64,000 nucleotides of DNA from Alteribacillus bidgolensis (lineage in GTDB: Bacteria > Bacillota > Bacilli > Bacillales > Marinococcaceae). The notes beneath the pieces are model-generated. The model saw nothing but the letters and a program-made list of their open reading frames with translations, searched no databases and had not been told where the DNA came from. The stretch is from positions 186,001 to 250,000 of the forward strand of contig NZ_NJAU01000003.1 of the NCBI RefSeq assembly GCF_002886255.1, read 5' to 3'. Of this stretch, positions 42,827 to 51,800 are shown piece after piece. Numbering within the stretch: the first letter of the stretch is position 1; every line of letters starts with the position of its first letter. The position numbers and the translations under genes were made by a program.

Positions 42827-43540
42827 ATGGAAACCATCAAAAAAATTGTAGCAGAACGAAGAACTTATACAGCTACTCAAGACACTCATTCTCATTGTTA
42901 TGCTCAGTTAATCTTGCCTCTTCAAGGAGAACTTTTGATAAAGGCAGGGGAACAGAATCTCCAACTAGATGACCAAACATTATTTTTTGTTCCTCCCGAG
43001 TGCGATCATACTTTTCATTCAGTTGTACGTAACGAGTTTCTGATTTTAGATATCCCTCATTTTATGCTAACTAAGAGCAAGTTACATAATAGGGGAGTTT
43101 CCTATAAATTAAATAATCAATGGAAAGGGATTCGATATCTTATCCTGAATGAAATCGATCAACATTCTTTACATCGATCCGCTCTTACGGAGCTCTATCC
43201 TTATATTTCACATTATTTACTTCAAGAACAACAACCTAAATCTATTAGGTATATCCATGATCATTATAATGAGAACATTACGGTAAATAAACTAGCTTCA
43301 CTTGAACACTACAATCGTTCCTATTATTCGGATTGGTTTCTAAAAGAAACCGGGAAATCCCCTTCAATCTATATACAGGAAGTACGTTTGAATAAAGCAA
43401 AAGAATTACTACGTAATACAGATTTACCTATTTTACACATTGCTATCCAAGTGGGTTTAGAACATCAATCTTCCTTAACACGTTTATTCCAAAAATATGA
43501 GGGAATAACACCAAGCCATTTTCGAAAAAATCAATTTTAG
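42827..43540 (+). CDS. AraC-family transcriptional regulator
   Basis: A 237-aa regulator. N-terminal cupin-like sensing domain (about 10-85) with HSHCYAQLILPLQGELLI and FVPPECDHTFH. C-terminal double helix-turn-helix (about 140-237) reads NENITVNKLASLEHYNRSYY then QVGLEHQSSLTRLFQKYEGI and TPSHFRK. GGGGGGA before the ATG at 42827 sets the start. It lies just before a MetS-like gene and a broken EamA gene on the same strand, which suggests it once controlled a transporter. The effector is unknown. Confidence 0.88.
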   Translation: METIKKIVAERRTYTATQDTHSHCYAQLILPLQGELLIKAGEQNLQLDDQTLFFVPPECDHTFHSVVRNEFLILDIPHFMLTKSKLHNRGVSYKLNNQWKGIRYLILNEIDQHSLHRSALTELYPYISHYLLQEQQPKSIRYIHDHYNENITVNKLASLEHYNRSYYSDWFLKETGKSPSIYIQEVRLNKAKELLRNTDLPILHIAIQVGLEHQSSLTRLFQKYEGITPSHFRKNQF

Positions 43541-43623
43541 AAAAATAATCCCTATCAATCGGTAAAAACTATGACTTCAAAATCCATTACAATCGGGTTA
43601 AACCTAGAAAGGGGATGACTTTG

Positions 43624-43785
43624 ATGTCAATGGATGCCATCGTTGTGATGATTTTTAGTATGGTTTTAATTTGGGGTGGTTTAGGTTATTTCATTTTACG
43701 AGCCTTCAAAAGTCGTTCAAAAGACAAACATTTAAAAGCAAATCAAACAAATGATATTTGGTCAAAAGATTCTGATTTTCAGTAA
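43624..43785 (+). CDS. MetS-like small subunit of an NSS-type amino-acid importer
   Basis: A 53-aa protein with one transmembrane helix: MSMDAIVVMIFSMVLIWGGL, then GYFILRAF and a charged tail. MetS proteins are small partners of NSS-family methionine/alanine importers (MetPS in Corynebacterium) and carry the pattern A...M...L.WGGL. GGGGATG lies seven bases before the ATG at 43624. The large partner MetP is not adjacent, so the subunit is an orphan here. It is too short for many gene finders. A terminator follows at 43850. Confidence 0.75.
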   Translation: MSMDAIVVMIFSMVLIWGGLGYFILRAFKSRSKDKHLKANQTNDIWSKDSDFQ

Positions 43786-43849
43786 AAAACTCTAATCCAG
43801 TGTATGTAAAATTTAAATATAGACTTTGGTTATAGACCAAGTTCCCCCT

Positions 43850-43888
43850 AATAACTGTGGATCTAACTTTAATCACAGTTATTTTTTC
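43850..43888 (+). terminator. Terminator after metS-like gene
   Basis: AATAACTGTG / CACAGTTATT, a perfect 10-bp stem with a 14-base loop followed by TTTTT. Confidence 0.75.
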
Positions 43889-43913
43889 AATAGCTTTTTT
43901 AAGGAGCAAAAAG

Positions 43914-44757
43914 ATGAAGACAATATTGGGCTTATTTTTTACACTCTTATGGTCATCTGCGGCGATAGCCACAAAGTTTGGCTTGTACTCTACCACCCCT
44001 TTGGTATTGGCTACCACTCGTTTTTTGATTGCTGGAGGTTTGCTATTTATTTATGTTTATTTGTTTCATAAAAAATATCCATGGCCTAAGCCACAGGAAT
44101 GTATCGGCAGGCTTATTTAATTTATTTGTGACAACAAATCCTTTTGTGGTTGCTTTCTTGTCCTATATACGGTTAAAACGAAAAATTTCTTTACAAGAAT
44201 GGATAGGGATGATCGTTGCAGCTATTGGATTGTTAATCGCTACGCGGCCATCTATCACAAGCAGTGAGGCAAGTGTAAATGGATTGATTATTTTAGGACT
44301 AGGAATGGTATCAATGGCGATTGCAAGTGTTTATTTTAAAAAAATCAATTTAAATCTTCCGAGTATTGTCATTAATACCTGGCAAGTTTCTATTGGTGGA
44401 GTTGTTTTAATCCCTATAACCTATATCCTCGAAAAACAAAATTACTTTTTAAAATTGGATTTTAATTTACTAGGATCGTTAATCTGGTTAGTGTTTATTA
44501 CTTCAATTGGTACGATGCTACTTTGGTTTTACCTGTTGAAACAGGATACGGTAAGGGCTAACACTTGGTTATTCATGACTCCAATTTATGGATATATATT
44601 AGCTGCTGTTTTTTAAAATGAATCTGTTACTATTTTTGATATTACAGCGACAGTATTCGTGGTAACTGAATTATTACTTTCGGGCAACATAGCTATCCAC
44701 CCTACTAAAAAATTTCAAAACAGATTCCAAAATGTTGATTATGATCCTGAGAAGTAA
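43914..44757 (+). pseudogene. EamA-family permease, deleted and frameshifted
   Basis: Starts correctly (AAGGAG, ATG 43914) with KTILGLFFTLLWSSAAIATK, loses about 25 codons at 44098 (PKPQE joins a frame reading SAGLFNLFVTTNPFVVAFLS), continues through WLVFITSIGTMLLWFYLLKQ, and meets a stop at 44614-44616 (AAVF-stop-NESVTIFD). A TTA-to-TAA change explains the last stop. The total would have been about 300 aa in ten helices. Two or more lesions make sequencing error an unlikely cause. It follows AraC and the metS-like gene. Confidence 0.85.
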
Positions 44758-44800
44758 AAATATCAAATAAATTCTGACTACACCTAAAGGAGGAATTCAA

Positions 44801-46012
44801 GTGAAACGAATTGTTATTATTGGTGGAGGTTTTGCCGGTATGTGGAGTGCAGTAGGTGCTGCGCGAAAACTTCATGAATTACAAATCGAAGGAAATGAAG
44901 TTGAAGTGGTCTTAATTAACCGGGATTCCTTTTTAGGCTTACGTCCACGCTTTTATGAAAAAGATCCACACCATTATCGGATCCCTCTTAGTCAAGTTCT
45001 TGAACCTGCTGGCGTCAGCTTGATCGAAGGAGAAGTAGGACAAATAGATACTCATTCACAAAAAGTAATGATCCATCAAAATAGGGAGCAGATTGACTTA
45101 ACGTACGACCGATTAGTCTTTGCTGCTGGCAGCCAATTAGTTCGCCCTAACATCGTTGGATTGTATGAACATGCATTTTCTACGGATACCTATCAGGATG
45201 CTATTGATCTTGATAAACATATTAACGGGTTACCCGATTTACCTTACGTAGAGGGTAAATATACTGCCGTCATTGTTGGTGGTGGATTTACCGGAATTGA
45301 AATAGCTGCGGAGATGACTTCTCGCTTAAAAGAAATTGCTAGGAAGGAAAATAAAGAATCAGAAGTAAGGATAGTCTTAATTGAAAGAGAATCTGTCGTA
45401 GGTCCTGACATGGGAGCAAATCCACGACCCATTATAGAAGAGGCTTTAGGTGATATGCATATAGAAATTTATGTAAATGAAACAGTTACATCCATTGGTT
45501 CAGATAGAGTAACCTTAAAATCAGGGAAACGTATACCTTCTCTAACAACAATTTGGGCAGCCGGAATAAAGCCGAGTCCATTAGCGAAATACTTTCCAGT
45601 AGAAAAGGATGAACAGGGACGTTTGCCAGTTGATTCATATTTACGAATTGAGGGTTTGCCGTACGTTTTTGCCGCTGGAGATACCGCTCGAGCACAAACC
45701 GATGAAAATCATATATCATTGATGTCTTGTCAGCATGCAATGCCTCAGGGGAAATTTGCCGGCCATAACGTTGTATGCGATTTGCTTGGATTGACAGGAA
45801 TTCCATACAAACAAGAACGTTATGTGACTTGTCTTGATTTAGGTCAATGGGGAGCTCTGTTTACGAATGGTTGGGATCGAATTCCTCAGTATCAAGGAGA
45901 AGAAGCGAAAAGAACCAAACGGAACACGAACCAATCAAAGATTTATCCGCCCTTGTCAGGAAATCGCGAAGAAATTTTTGATGCTGCTGCTCCACATTAC
46001 CTTGTTAAATAA
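44801..46012 (+). CDS. NDH-2-like NAD(P)/FAD pyridine nucleotide-disulfide oxidoreductase
   Basis: A 403-aa flavoprotein similar to type II NADH dehydrogenases. Two Rossmann folds: FAD-binding GGGFAGMWSAV (8-18) and NAD-binding GGGFTGIEIAAEM (about 161-173). The AAGDTARA block closes the FAD site. Sequence continues to a C-terminal segment with no obvious membrane helix. AAAGGAGG before a GTG start (44801) is convincing. Such enzymes pass electrons from NADH to quinone at the membrane face. A perfect terminator follows. It is probably monocistronic. Confidence 0.88.
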   Translation: MKRIVIIGGGFAGMWSAVGAARKLHELQIEGNEVEVVLINRDSFLGLRPRFYEKDPHHYRIPLSQVLEPAGVSLIEGEVGQIDTHSQKVMIHQNREQIDLTYDRLVFAAGSQLVRPNIVGLYEHAFSTDTYQDAIDLDKHINGLPDLPYVEGKYTAVIVGGGFTGIEIAAEMTSRLKEIARKENKESEVRIVLIERESVVGPDMGANPRPIIEEALGDMHIEIYVNETVTSIGSDRVTLKSGKRIPSLTTIWAAGIKPSPLAKYFPVEKDEQGRLPVDSYLRIEGLPYVFAAGDTARAQTDENHISLMSCQHAMPQGKFAGHNVVCDLLGLTGIPYKQERYVTCLDLGQWGALFTNGWDRIPQYQGEEAKRTKRNTNQSKIYPPLSGNREEIFDAAAPHYLVK

Positions 46013-46050
46013 CTAAACGTCCACCGCTAAAGCTAGGTGGACGTTTAGTT
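46011..46050. terminator. Terminator of NDH-2-like gene
   Basis: A perfect 15-bp stem (AACTAAACGTCCACC / GGTGGACGTTTAGTT) with a 10-base loop. The 5' arm overlaps the stop codon. Confidence 0.85.
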
Positions 46051-46187
46051 ATTGGTAGATTGCTAAGAATAAGTAGATCATTAACCATGTCAAGGCTATG
46101 ACTGCTTAGTTTCTACACAAGAATATAAAAAGGTATGTTCCAAATATTGTTTTAGCGTATATTTTCGTTAAAATGTTGGCGGTACCC

Positions 46188-46321
46188 CATGATGAAAAGA
46201 TCGCTTGTAATACAATCCATCATTTTGCTCCTGGTGACAGCTTCGCTGGAACTATCCAGATAATTAACTCTTTACGACAAATAATCCTGAAAATAATACG
46301 CCATTTATCACTAAAATTCAC
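46188..46321. repeat. Dispersed repeat, copy 2
   Basis: Matches 37657-37788 (GATGAAAAGATCG, GACAGCTTCGCTGG, ATACGCCATTTATC). It ends 114 bases before the signal-peptide gene at 46435. Confidence 0.75.
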
Positions 46322-46434
46322 ATTATATCTTAATCCTGTATTTTATTGGAAGATTTGATAGGAAAAACATGGTAAAATACAGCTTGATGAGTAGCGTAAA
46401 ACATATGAATATTTAAAAAAAGGAGGAGTTCATG

Positions 46435-46845
46435 ATGAAAGGGAAAAGGATCCAGAGGTATTTTCTCGTTTTAACGTTTGCTTTCATTATTCCGTTTTCG
46501 ACAGCATCTGCTGGAGCAGGAGAATGGGATTTACTAGGGGGAGACAGATTTAGCGATGAGTCAGACATCTGGCTATCTGGTGGAGGCGCTTTTAAAATTT
46601 GCCTCAGTTCTGATAGTCAACCAGGTTATTATCGGCTATATGAAGAAGATCCATTTAATAGAGATGATGTCGTATATTCTAATGGTGTTAAAGGTCTCTA
46701 CTTTAAAACAGCAGGTAGTAATGATTTCGATTCAAATGGTTGTCATGTCTTCAAAGATATTGGTAAATATGTAGATGGGGATCAAGCCGAGTTTTATTTA
46801 AAAAAATACTCAGGTGGAGAATCATTTGTATGGTTTTATGACTAA
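46435..46845 (+). CDS. Secreted protein of unknown family (136 aa)
   Basis: Begins MKGKRIQRYFLVLTFAFIIP with a signal peptide cleaved near STASA (about 26). The mature part is acidic and glycine/aspartate-rich with two cysteines (KICLS, NGCHVF), which may form a disulfide, and it ends FVWFYD. No domain is recognised; the pattern suggests a small beta-rich exported protein. AAAGGAGGAG precedes the double ATG. The dispersed repeat lies at a fixed distance upstream, as it does before the small secreted peptide at 37904. Confidence 0.65.
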   Translation: MKGKRIQRYFLVLTFAFIIPFSTASAGAGEWDLLGGDRFSDESDIWLSGGGAFKICLSSDSQPGYYRLYEEDPFNRDDVVYSNGVKGLYFKTAGSNDFDSNGCHVFKDIGKYVDGDQAEFYLKKYSGGESFVWFYD

Positions 46846-47097
46846 TTGGGAATAACCTTAGGCTGAAGGGGGTGATGGCAATATCCTGTCACTACCCCCA
46901 CAAAGCCATATTGGTTGCAAAAAACAATACGAAATTGTAGATTAGTTGCAATACGGTTTCATTCTGTTCCTCGAGGGAGCTAAGCACTTACATTTTTTTA
47001 TTTGAGAATAGAGGCACATGGCTAACGATTGTGATTTACCAAAAAAATAATACATCCTTGAGCCATATCTGCTATTCAATTGATGTGGGCAAAAATG
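46846..47097. other. Convergent gap
   Basis: A GGGGGT...ACCCCC hairpin near 46866-46898 may terminate the secreted-protein gene. Otherwise nothing is recognised. Confidence 0.45.
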
Positions 47098-47844
47098 TCA
47101 AAGCATATACATACCGCCATCTACAGGTATATATGAACCAGTGATAAATTGTGATCGATCACTAACATATAACGCAATCGCCTTAGCAACATCTTCAGGC
47201 TGAGCTATCCTTTTCAGCGGTGTCAATGCAGTAAACTCTGACTTAAGTTGTTTCACTTGCTCTCTTGAAGCATTGGTTTCTACTAATCCTGGTGAAATCA
47301 CATTAGCAGTAATTCCGAATTCTCCAAATTCCTGGGCGATCTGTTTGGCAAATTGGACAAGTGCTGCTTTTGCTGTTCCATGAGTAATAAAGTTTTTTCC
47401 TGGAATTTTCGCAGCTGCACTTCCTATATAGACGATCCGTCCATATCTGTTTTCCTTCATGACCGGTAAAATTGCTTGCGATAGATTATAAGCAGCTTTG
47501 ATTTCATCATTTAGTTTCTGTGAAAATTCCGTCCATGTAATATTAAGAAAAGGCTTTATAACAAAAGGGATGTTGGCATTACTAACTAAAATATCAATCC
47601 GTCCCCAATGTTCAAGGATCTGATTGGTCATAAGGGTTACTTGTTCAGCACTACAAACATCTCCCTGAATTTTAACAGCATCTCCTCCATGCGATCGAAT
47701 TTCATTTGCCACTTGTTCTGCACTTTTATGGTCAGATAAGTAGTTAATTGCAACTTTTATACCCATGCCTGCTAACTCTTTCGCTGTAGCCGAGCCAATT
47801 CCGCGTCCAGCGCCTGTAATAATTGCTACTTTTTCTTTAGTCAT
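47098..47844 (-). CDS. SDR-family oxidoreductase with His in place of catalytic Tyr
   Basis: A 248-aa FabG-like short-chain dehydrogenase. TGAGRGIG (10-17) binds NADP. The NNAG position reads SNAN (88-91), and the catalytic serine is 142 (YIGSAAA). The YxxxK motif reads H155-G-T-A-K159, so the tyrosine acid/base is missing. The C-terminal PVDGG end is normal. AGGAGAA precedes the ATG. It is co-transcribed with the monooxygenase gene upstream (115-base gap). Either the His works in catalysis, the substrate differs, or the protein lost classical activity. Confidence 0.85.
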   Translation of the reverse strand: MTKEKVAIITGAGRGIGSATAKELAGMGIKVAINYLSDHKSAEQVANEIRSHGGDAVKIQGDVCSAEQVTLMTNQILEHWGRIDILVSNANIPFVIKPFLNITWTEFSQKLNDEIKAAYNLSQAILPVMKENRYGRIVYIGSAAAKIPGKNFITHGTAKAALVQFAKQIAQEFGEFGITANVISPGLVETNASREQVKQLKSEFTALTPLKRIAQPEDVAKAIALYVSDRSQFITGSYIPVDGGMYML

Positions 47845-47959
47845 AAAAACATTTCTCCTTTAAACATGTCATTTTTTAAGACATCAATTAACTTGCTTAA
47901 ATAGTGTAGTAGCCAGAAGGAGATCACTGATTAAATCAAAAGGTCTATAATTTAAGAGT

Positions 47960-48274
47960 TTATAAGTTTTCAATGTTTTCCACCAACGTGTAGTACCCAC
48001 CTTCTGTTCCTTCAATCAGATGTTGGATCTTGTTTAGATGTTCTGTAAAGCGAGATCTTTCTAACCAACTTTTATGAGATTCAATACTCTCCCAGGTAGT
48101 CACCATAATTGCCTTGTTATTATCGACTGAACGATGCCAACGACTACTGATCCAACCAGGTACACTTTTGTTTTTAAAGTTTAATAATTCTTCAGATTGG
48201 ATAGCGACCAATTCATCTAGTTTACCTGGTTTGGCAGTAAATACATTAATCCACACTATTGGTTTATTATTCAT
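47960..48274 (-). CDS. Antibiotic-biosynthesis-monooxygenase (ABM) domain protein
   Basis: A 104-aa dimeric ferredoxin-like fold protein of the ABM family: VWINVFTAKPGKLDELVAIQ, SSRWHRSVDNNKAIMVTTWE, SHKSWLERSRFTEHLNKI. Members oxidise quinol-type substrates without metals or, in the HmoB/IsdG group, degrade heme. No clear heme-degradation Asn/His/Trp set can be confirmed here. AAGGAGG precedes the ATG at 48274. It heads an operon with the SDR gene. A TetR-type operator lies upstream at 48450. Confidence 0.8.
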   Translation of the reverse strand: MNNKPIVWINVFTAKPGKLDELVAIQSEELLNFKNKSVPGWISSRWHRSVDNNKAIMVTTWESIESHKSWLERSRFTEHLNKIQHLIEGTEGGYYTLVENIENL

Positions 48275-48449
48275 TTAAAAAACCTCCTTAAATTAAAAAT
48301 ATCTTTCCTGCTTGTAGTTCTGTTAATATTAGATAAAAAACGCAAAATCTCAAGTGATTTTGGTTAAATCTTAATATTTCTTTCATAGTTTTTTAATATG
48401 ATCTTTTCTTTTGCAAAAAGTACACCTCCATTAAAAGTCTGCTACAAAA

Positions 48450-48471
48450 TGACAGTTAGTAATGACTGACA
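48450..48471. promoter_or_regulatory. TetR-type operator before the ABM-SDR operon
   Basis: TGACAGTTAGTAATGACTGA(CA), a near dyad resembling the site at 48919-48939 beside the broken TetR gene. It lies about 180 bases upstream of the ABM start, consistent with repression of that operon. Confidence 0.5.
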
Positions 48472-48523
48472 TTTTCTTTAAATAATATAAGGGGGTTAAA
48501 GCCCTGTTGAATAGTTGAGTACT

Positions 48524-48900
48524 TTATAAACCTTTCAAGTGAAACATTGGAAAATTCATATCATTATCCAGGTTGTTCATAAAGGCGCCGAAATTCAGCA
48601 TCATAAACGACAACGCCTGTAGCTCTGGGGCCGTTCGAATCAGCCTTCCTTTTTCATAGCCATAAAGTAATTGGTCAAAATTTATATCAATTGTCGAGGA
48701 TGTTTTTGTGTTCTTTCTCTAAACCCGGGTAAATTACCTTCCTCCTTGATGCTGATTATAATTATTTTCCGGTTACGATTCATAATTTCATGATATGTTC
48801 GACTGATCAGGAGCAAATCTGTTTGCAAATCCCATACGAGCTTCTCGTTAAAAAGTTTTGTTATCTCTTCGGCATAATGAAAACGGTCAATCGCTGCCAA
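48524..48900 (-). pseudogene. TetR-family regulator, N-terminus lost and frameshifted
   Basis: The frame from 48900 reads DRFHYAEEITKLFNEKLVWD and on to NLPGFRERTQKHPRQLI (72 aa), then shifts to FDQLLYGYEKGRLIRTAPEL and MMLNFGAFMNNLDN to 48524. This is the ligand-binding domain of a TetR repressor. The DNA-binding N-terminal 50-60 residues are gone, and the operator dyad (48919-48939) lies right at the broken edge. It probably used to repress the ABM-SDR operon; its loss would leave that operon unrepressed. Confidence 0.75.
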
Positions 48901-48918
48901 CTGTAGTTTATTCTTATA

Positions 48919-48939
48919 GACTGTCAGTACTGACTGTCA
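48919..48939. promoter_or_regulatory. TetR-type operator near the broken repressor
   Basis: On the minus strand TGACAGTCAGTACTGACAGT(C), a palindromic core CAGTACTG with flanking GACAGT repeats. It matches the site at 48450 at most positions. Confidence 0.55.
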
Positions 48940-48980
48940 TTTGGTTATATTGTATTCCAGTTGTTAAAAAATTGTCAAGG

Positions 48981-49112
48981 GATGGTACCACCATCCCTCT
49001 CCAGGCTGACACATTATGTATATATGGAGATAACCCAGAGGCTTTGCGTTTTACCCGTCAACTGAGAGAAGCATTAAAAGCAGAAGACATCAACATCCAA
49101 GCCTTTAAGTGA
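48981..49112 (+). pseudogene. PxpA/LamB-YcsF family C-terminal relic
   Basis: Reads TIPLQADTLCIYGDNPEAL then QLREALKAEDINIQAFK and stops, matching the end of 5-oxoprolinase subunit A (PxpA/LamB/YcsF) proteins, whose C-terminus carries DT.C.HGD.P.A. Only the last 43 codons remain. No ribosome site. A relic. Confidence 0.75.
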
Positions 49113-49195
49113 TTGAAATGAATGATCTCCACTGCTTTAGAGCAGTGGGGGTCACGAGAAGGGTTCGAACATGCAGCAACCAGAGATGATGCGAA

Positions 49196-49560
49196 AGAAA
49201 AAATTTATTACGTATTCATCTTTTGCAACTGTAAAACCTATACAGTAGTCATCATAGAAAGAATGAAGGGTAAAACAAAAACGGAATAAAAAAACATAAT
49301 TATAATAGGTAAACATAATAGTTTTTCTGAAAAGTGAAAAAGCCATTCAGTTATTTTTTAAAAAGGGCTCTTGCTCAGGAAAATACAATGTCGATTTCAC
49401 CATCAGGTGTCAAAAAAAAGCCTATGGAACTTACAGCTTGTATCCCTACAAAGGTGATGGATTTGAGGGAGAAATCATACAAGAAGAACTAGAGGAGGAG
49501 AAAAGAAAGGTTGAAGGCCGGATCACCCTTTATTTCATTCTTATGAAATAAAGACAGTAA
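49196..49560 (+). repeat. Degenerate repeat R1, copy a
   Basis: About 365 bases similar to 52783-53156 on the same strand (shared TTTATTACGTATT, ACAGTAGTCAT, ACGGAATAAAAAAAC, AAATACAAT and, at the end, GAGGAGGAGAA). Part of it (about 49420-49552) keeps an open frame rich in Glu/Lys, which suggests a broken unknown gene. Confidence 0.6.
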
Positions 49561-49833
49561 AGCTTAAAGAGGGTATATTTGTGAAATAAAACATGTTAAT
49601 CAACATGTTGTTTTCAGGTCACAAAGTACCAGAATTACTGAAACTTATTAGAGGAAATAGGTGGGACAAGGGTTATCCAGTTTTATTGAAACGTTGTAAT
49701 TTTTGGATGGGGTTAGGGTGAAAATAACAAATTAATAGCTTTTAAGGTGTTGTTTTTCGTTTAGTAGTTAGTAAAAAGAAATCTTCAAGGGATATATTTT
49801 GTTAAAAACAAAGTCAGCCGAACTTAGATTTTT

Positions 49834-49970
49834 GTTCATAATAATATATGAATAAATTTGGAGAAGGAATAAGTAATTCTCACAGACAGAAGAAACTAAT
49901 TAAATGTATTGCGGTCAAAATTTACAGATCACAAAGGTATTTAGAGAAAAATCTGAAAGGTATTTTCCCT
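49834..49970 (+). repeat. Degenerate repeat R2, copy a
   Basis: Closely similar to 52490-52628: TGTTCATAATAATATA, AATAAATTTGGAGAAGGAAT and GATCACAAAGGTATTTAGAG, ending TATTTTCCCTG. It is followed by a short frame (about 49994-50071) reading LNWDEFNVSVDTNEEGMYVI, a gene tail of unknown kind. Confidence 0.7.
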
Positions 49971-50123
49971 GGCTAACAGATGCAACCTCTAAATTGGGAT
50001 GAGTTTAATGTTTCTGTTGATACAAATGAGGAAGGAATGTACGTGATTAAAAATCACAACAAAATAAATTAGTAATGAGAAAGATATCATAAACGAAATC
50101 TTACATTTCTTTAACAAGAATAA

Positions 50124-50148
50124 ACCCCGTCCTATATTTAGACGGGGC
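50124..50148 (-). terminator. Terminator of the Ntox44-like gene
   Basis: CCCCGTC / GACGGGG with a 9-base AT loop, then T-rich DNA on the minus strand, about 65 bases beyond the toxin stop. Confidence 0.6.
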
Positions 50149-50211
50149 TTATGTTTAAATATTACTCGTGATAAATTACATATCCTAATGGCTACATGTG
50201 TATCAAAAAAT

Positions 50212-50847
50212 CTATCGTTGTTCGTGATTATTTTCTTCTAATTCCTCTACATCCTCTTCAACTTGAGATTCAATTTCATCTTTCTTTTCTTCTGTTAAAT
50301 GATCAAACAAAGGATTTTCACCTTCGTTCATGATTGTGTAAGTATTAGTTTGTGAAAAGGAAGAGATGGGAAGTGTATTTAAATTCCAATAACTTATACC
50401 GTCATTAATGGCCTCTTGATCATCAGGATCATCAAAATATGATTTATACCAACCAAGATAAGAAGTACCTGAATAAATCTGATAAGCTCCAGCAGCTGTT
50501 CTTAATAAAGCAGATGAAAATCCTGCTGCTCTTCCTGTATAACCATAATGCATGTTCCCTAAGTATTCTCCATCTACAGTTTTACCATCAAAAGTAAAGC
50601 TACCTAAATATGTACGTTTATAGTCCCAATCTCCGCCAGATCGCACCTTTTCTGCAAAAAATTCCCCTGTACCAAGAGGATATGTTGAACCATACTCCTT
50701 TTCATTGTAGGCATAGTAAGCTATTACTGCTGCATTTTCTAGTGTTGTTTGTGAAAAACTAGAAGTAATATCTGTTGCAGCATCAGTATTGCTACTAAAA
50801 CCTATTAATATACCAACACCTAATAAAGTAGAAAATAATTTTTTCAT
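50212..50847 (-). CDS. Secreted protein with Ntox44-like (bacterial toxin 44) domain
   Basis: A 211-aa exported protein. Signal peptide about 1-24 (LGVGILIGFSSNTDAA). The central region (about 60-155) resembles polymorphic toxin domain 44: EFFAEKVRSGGDWDYKR, YLGNMHYGYTGRAAGFSSAL, and RTAAGAYQIYSGTSYLGWYK. The C-terminal 40 residues are very acidic (EEDVEELEENN). GGAGGAA precedes the ATG. Such domains are thought to be nucleases or other effectors secreted against competitors. No LXG or PAAR module is attached, so export would be by Sec. The divergent DUF5412 gene is a possible partner, not a proven immunity gene. Confidence 0.6.
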   Translation of the reverse strand: MKKLFSTLLGVGILIGFSSNTDAATDITSSFSQTTLENAAVIAYYAYNEKEYGSTYPLGTGEFFAEKVRSGGDWDYKRTYLGSFTFDGKTVDGEYLGNMHYGYTGRAAGFSSALLRTAAGAYQIYSGTSYLGWYKSYFDDPDDQEAINDGISYWNLNTLPISSFSQTNTYTIMNEGENPLFDHLTEEKKDEIESQVEEDVEELEENNHEQR

Positions 50848-51225
50848 ATAATTCCTCCTTTTAGCAATCTAATACTACTGTATTTGAATCTCCATTTTCT
50901 TTCAATATTTTACAAAAATTTGTATTACTGCATAACTAAAACAATAAATATTAACTAAAAATTCTAGAAGGACTTTGCTAATAATTTACAATGCTATTTT
51001 TAACAATTTTTTGTACTAATGTTGATACTAGAAAAGGCTATAGAAAGCGTAATTATTCATAATATTAATTTGTATAGGGTTTTTATTTTTCGTACTTTGT
51101 GAGCATTTCAAGTTGTAAATATATATGTTTACATATAATCATGGAAAGCTGTGGAAATTGGAGGTAATTTTTTGTTTGGTTTAAAAAATTTCTTGCTGTT
51201 AGTCGTTTAGATTGGGGTGTTTTGA
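50848..51225. other. Divergent gap between toxin-like and DUF5412 genes
   Basis: About 378 AT-rich bases. Promoters for both genes should be here; a TGTTTACATATAATCATGG segment near 51125 is promoter-like. No clear operator. Confidence 0.4.
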
Positions 51226-51594
51226 ATGCTTAAGACCAAAAAAAAACTTTTGTTATTCCTCTTAGTAACTGTATTAATAATCACTGGAGTAATTGCTTAT
51301 GTCATTTATTGGGCATTTTTTAGCTTAGATCGTCTTCCGGAAGGGGAATTTGTTACGAAAGAAGTTTCACCAGAAGAAACTTATACGATTAATGCCTATA
51401 TTACTAATGGAGGTGCTACAACTCCATATGCTATTCGAGGGGAACTGGAGTGGAATAATAAAAATCGTAAAAAAACCATTTACTGGGAAGATAAGGATAG
51501 TGTAGATATTGAATGGCAAAGTGAAGATGAAGTTATAATAAACGGTCATTCAATAAAAATACCAAATGGGACATATGATTTTAGAAGAGAATGA
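51226..51594 (+). CDS. DUF5412-family membrane protein
   Basis: A 122-aa protein with an N-terminal membrane helix (about 8-32) and an extracellular domain typical of DUF5412: RLPEGEFVTKEVSPEETYTI, AYITNGGATTPYAIRGELEW, and a short tail INGHSIKIPNGTYDF. Function unknown. Several Bacillus genomes carry such genes alone or near toxins. It is divergent from the Ntox44-like gene and could protect the membrane or wall, which is speculative. GGGGTG is the only ribosome-like site before the ATG. Confidence 0.7.
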   Translation: MLKTKKKLLLFLLVTVLIITGVIAYVIYWAFFSLDRLPEGEFVTKEVSPEETYTINAYITNGGATTPYAIRGELEWNNKNRKKTIYWEDKDSVDIEWQSEDEVIINGHSIKIPNGTYDFRRE

Positions 51595-51666
51595 AATTCT
51601 TTTTAAAGGAATGAAGAGGGTAGGTTAACGGATTTTAGCCTTATTTTATTCTACCTACAAATTGGC

Positions 51667-51696
51667 GCTTTACCTCATAGGGGTAAAGCCTTTTTT
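51667..51696 (+). terminator. Terminator after DUF5412 gene
   Basis: GCTTTACC / GGTAAAGC with a short loop followed by CTTTTTT. Confidence 0.75.
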
Positions 51697-51800
51697 GTTT
51701 AAAACGAATTTTTATAAAAAATGTGAATTAACAATTGGTTCAGGAGGAGTATGACAGCATTAGTAAAACTTACTTAACTAAAGGACGCTTTTACGGAAGA

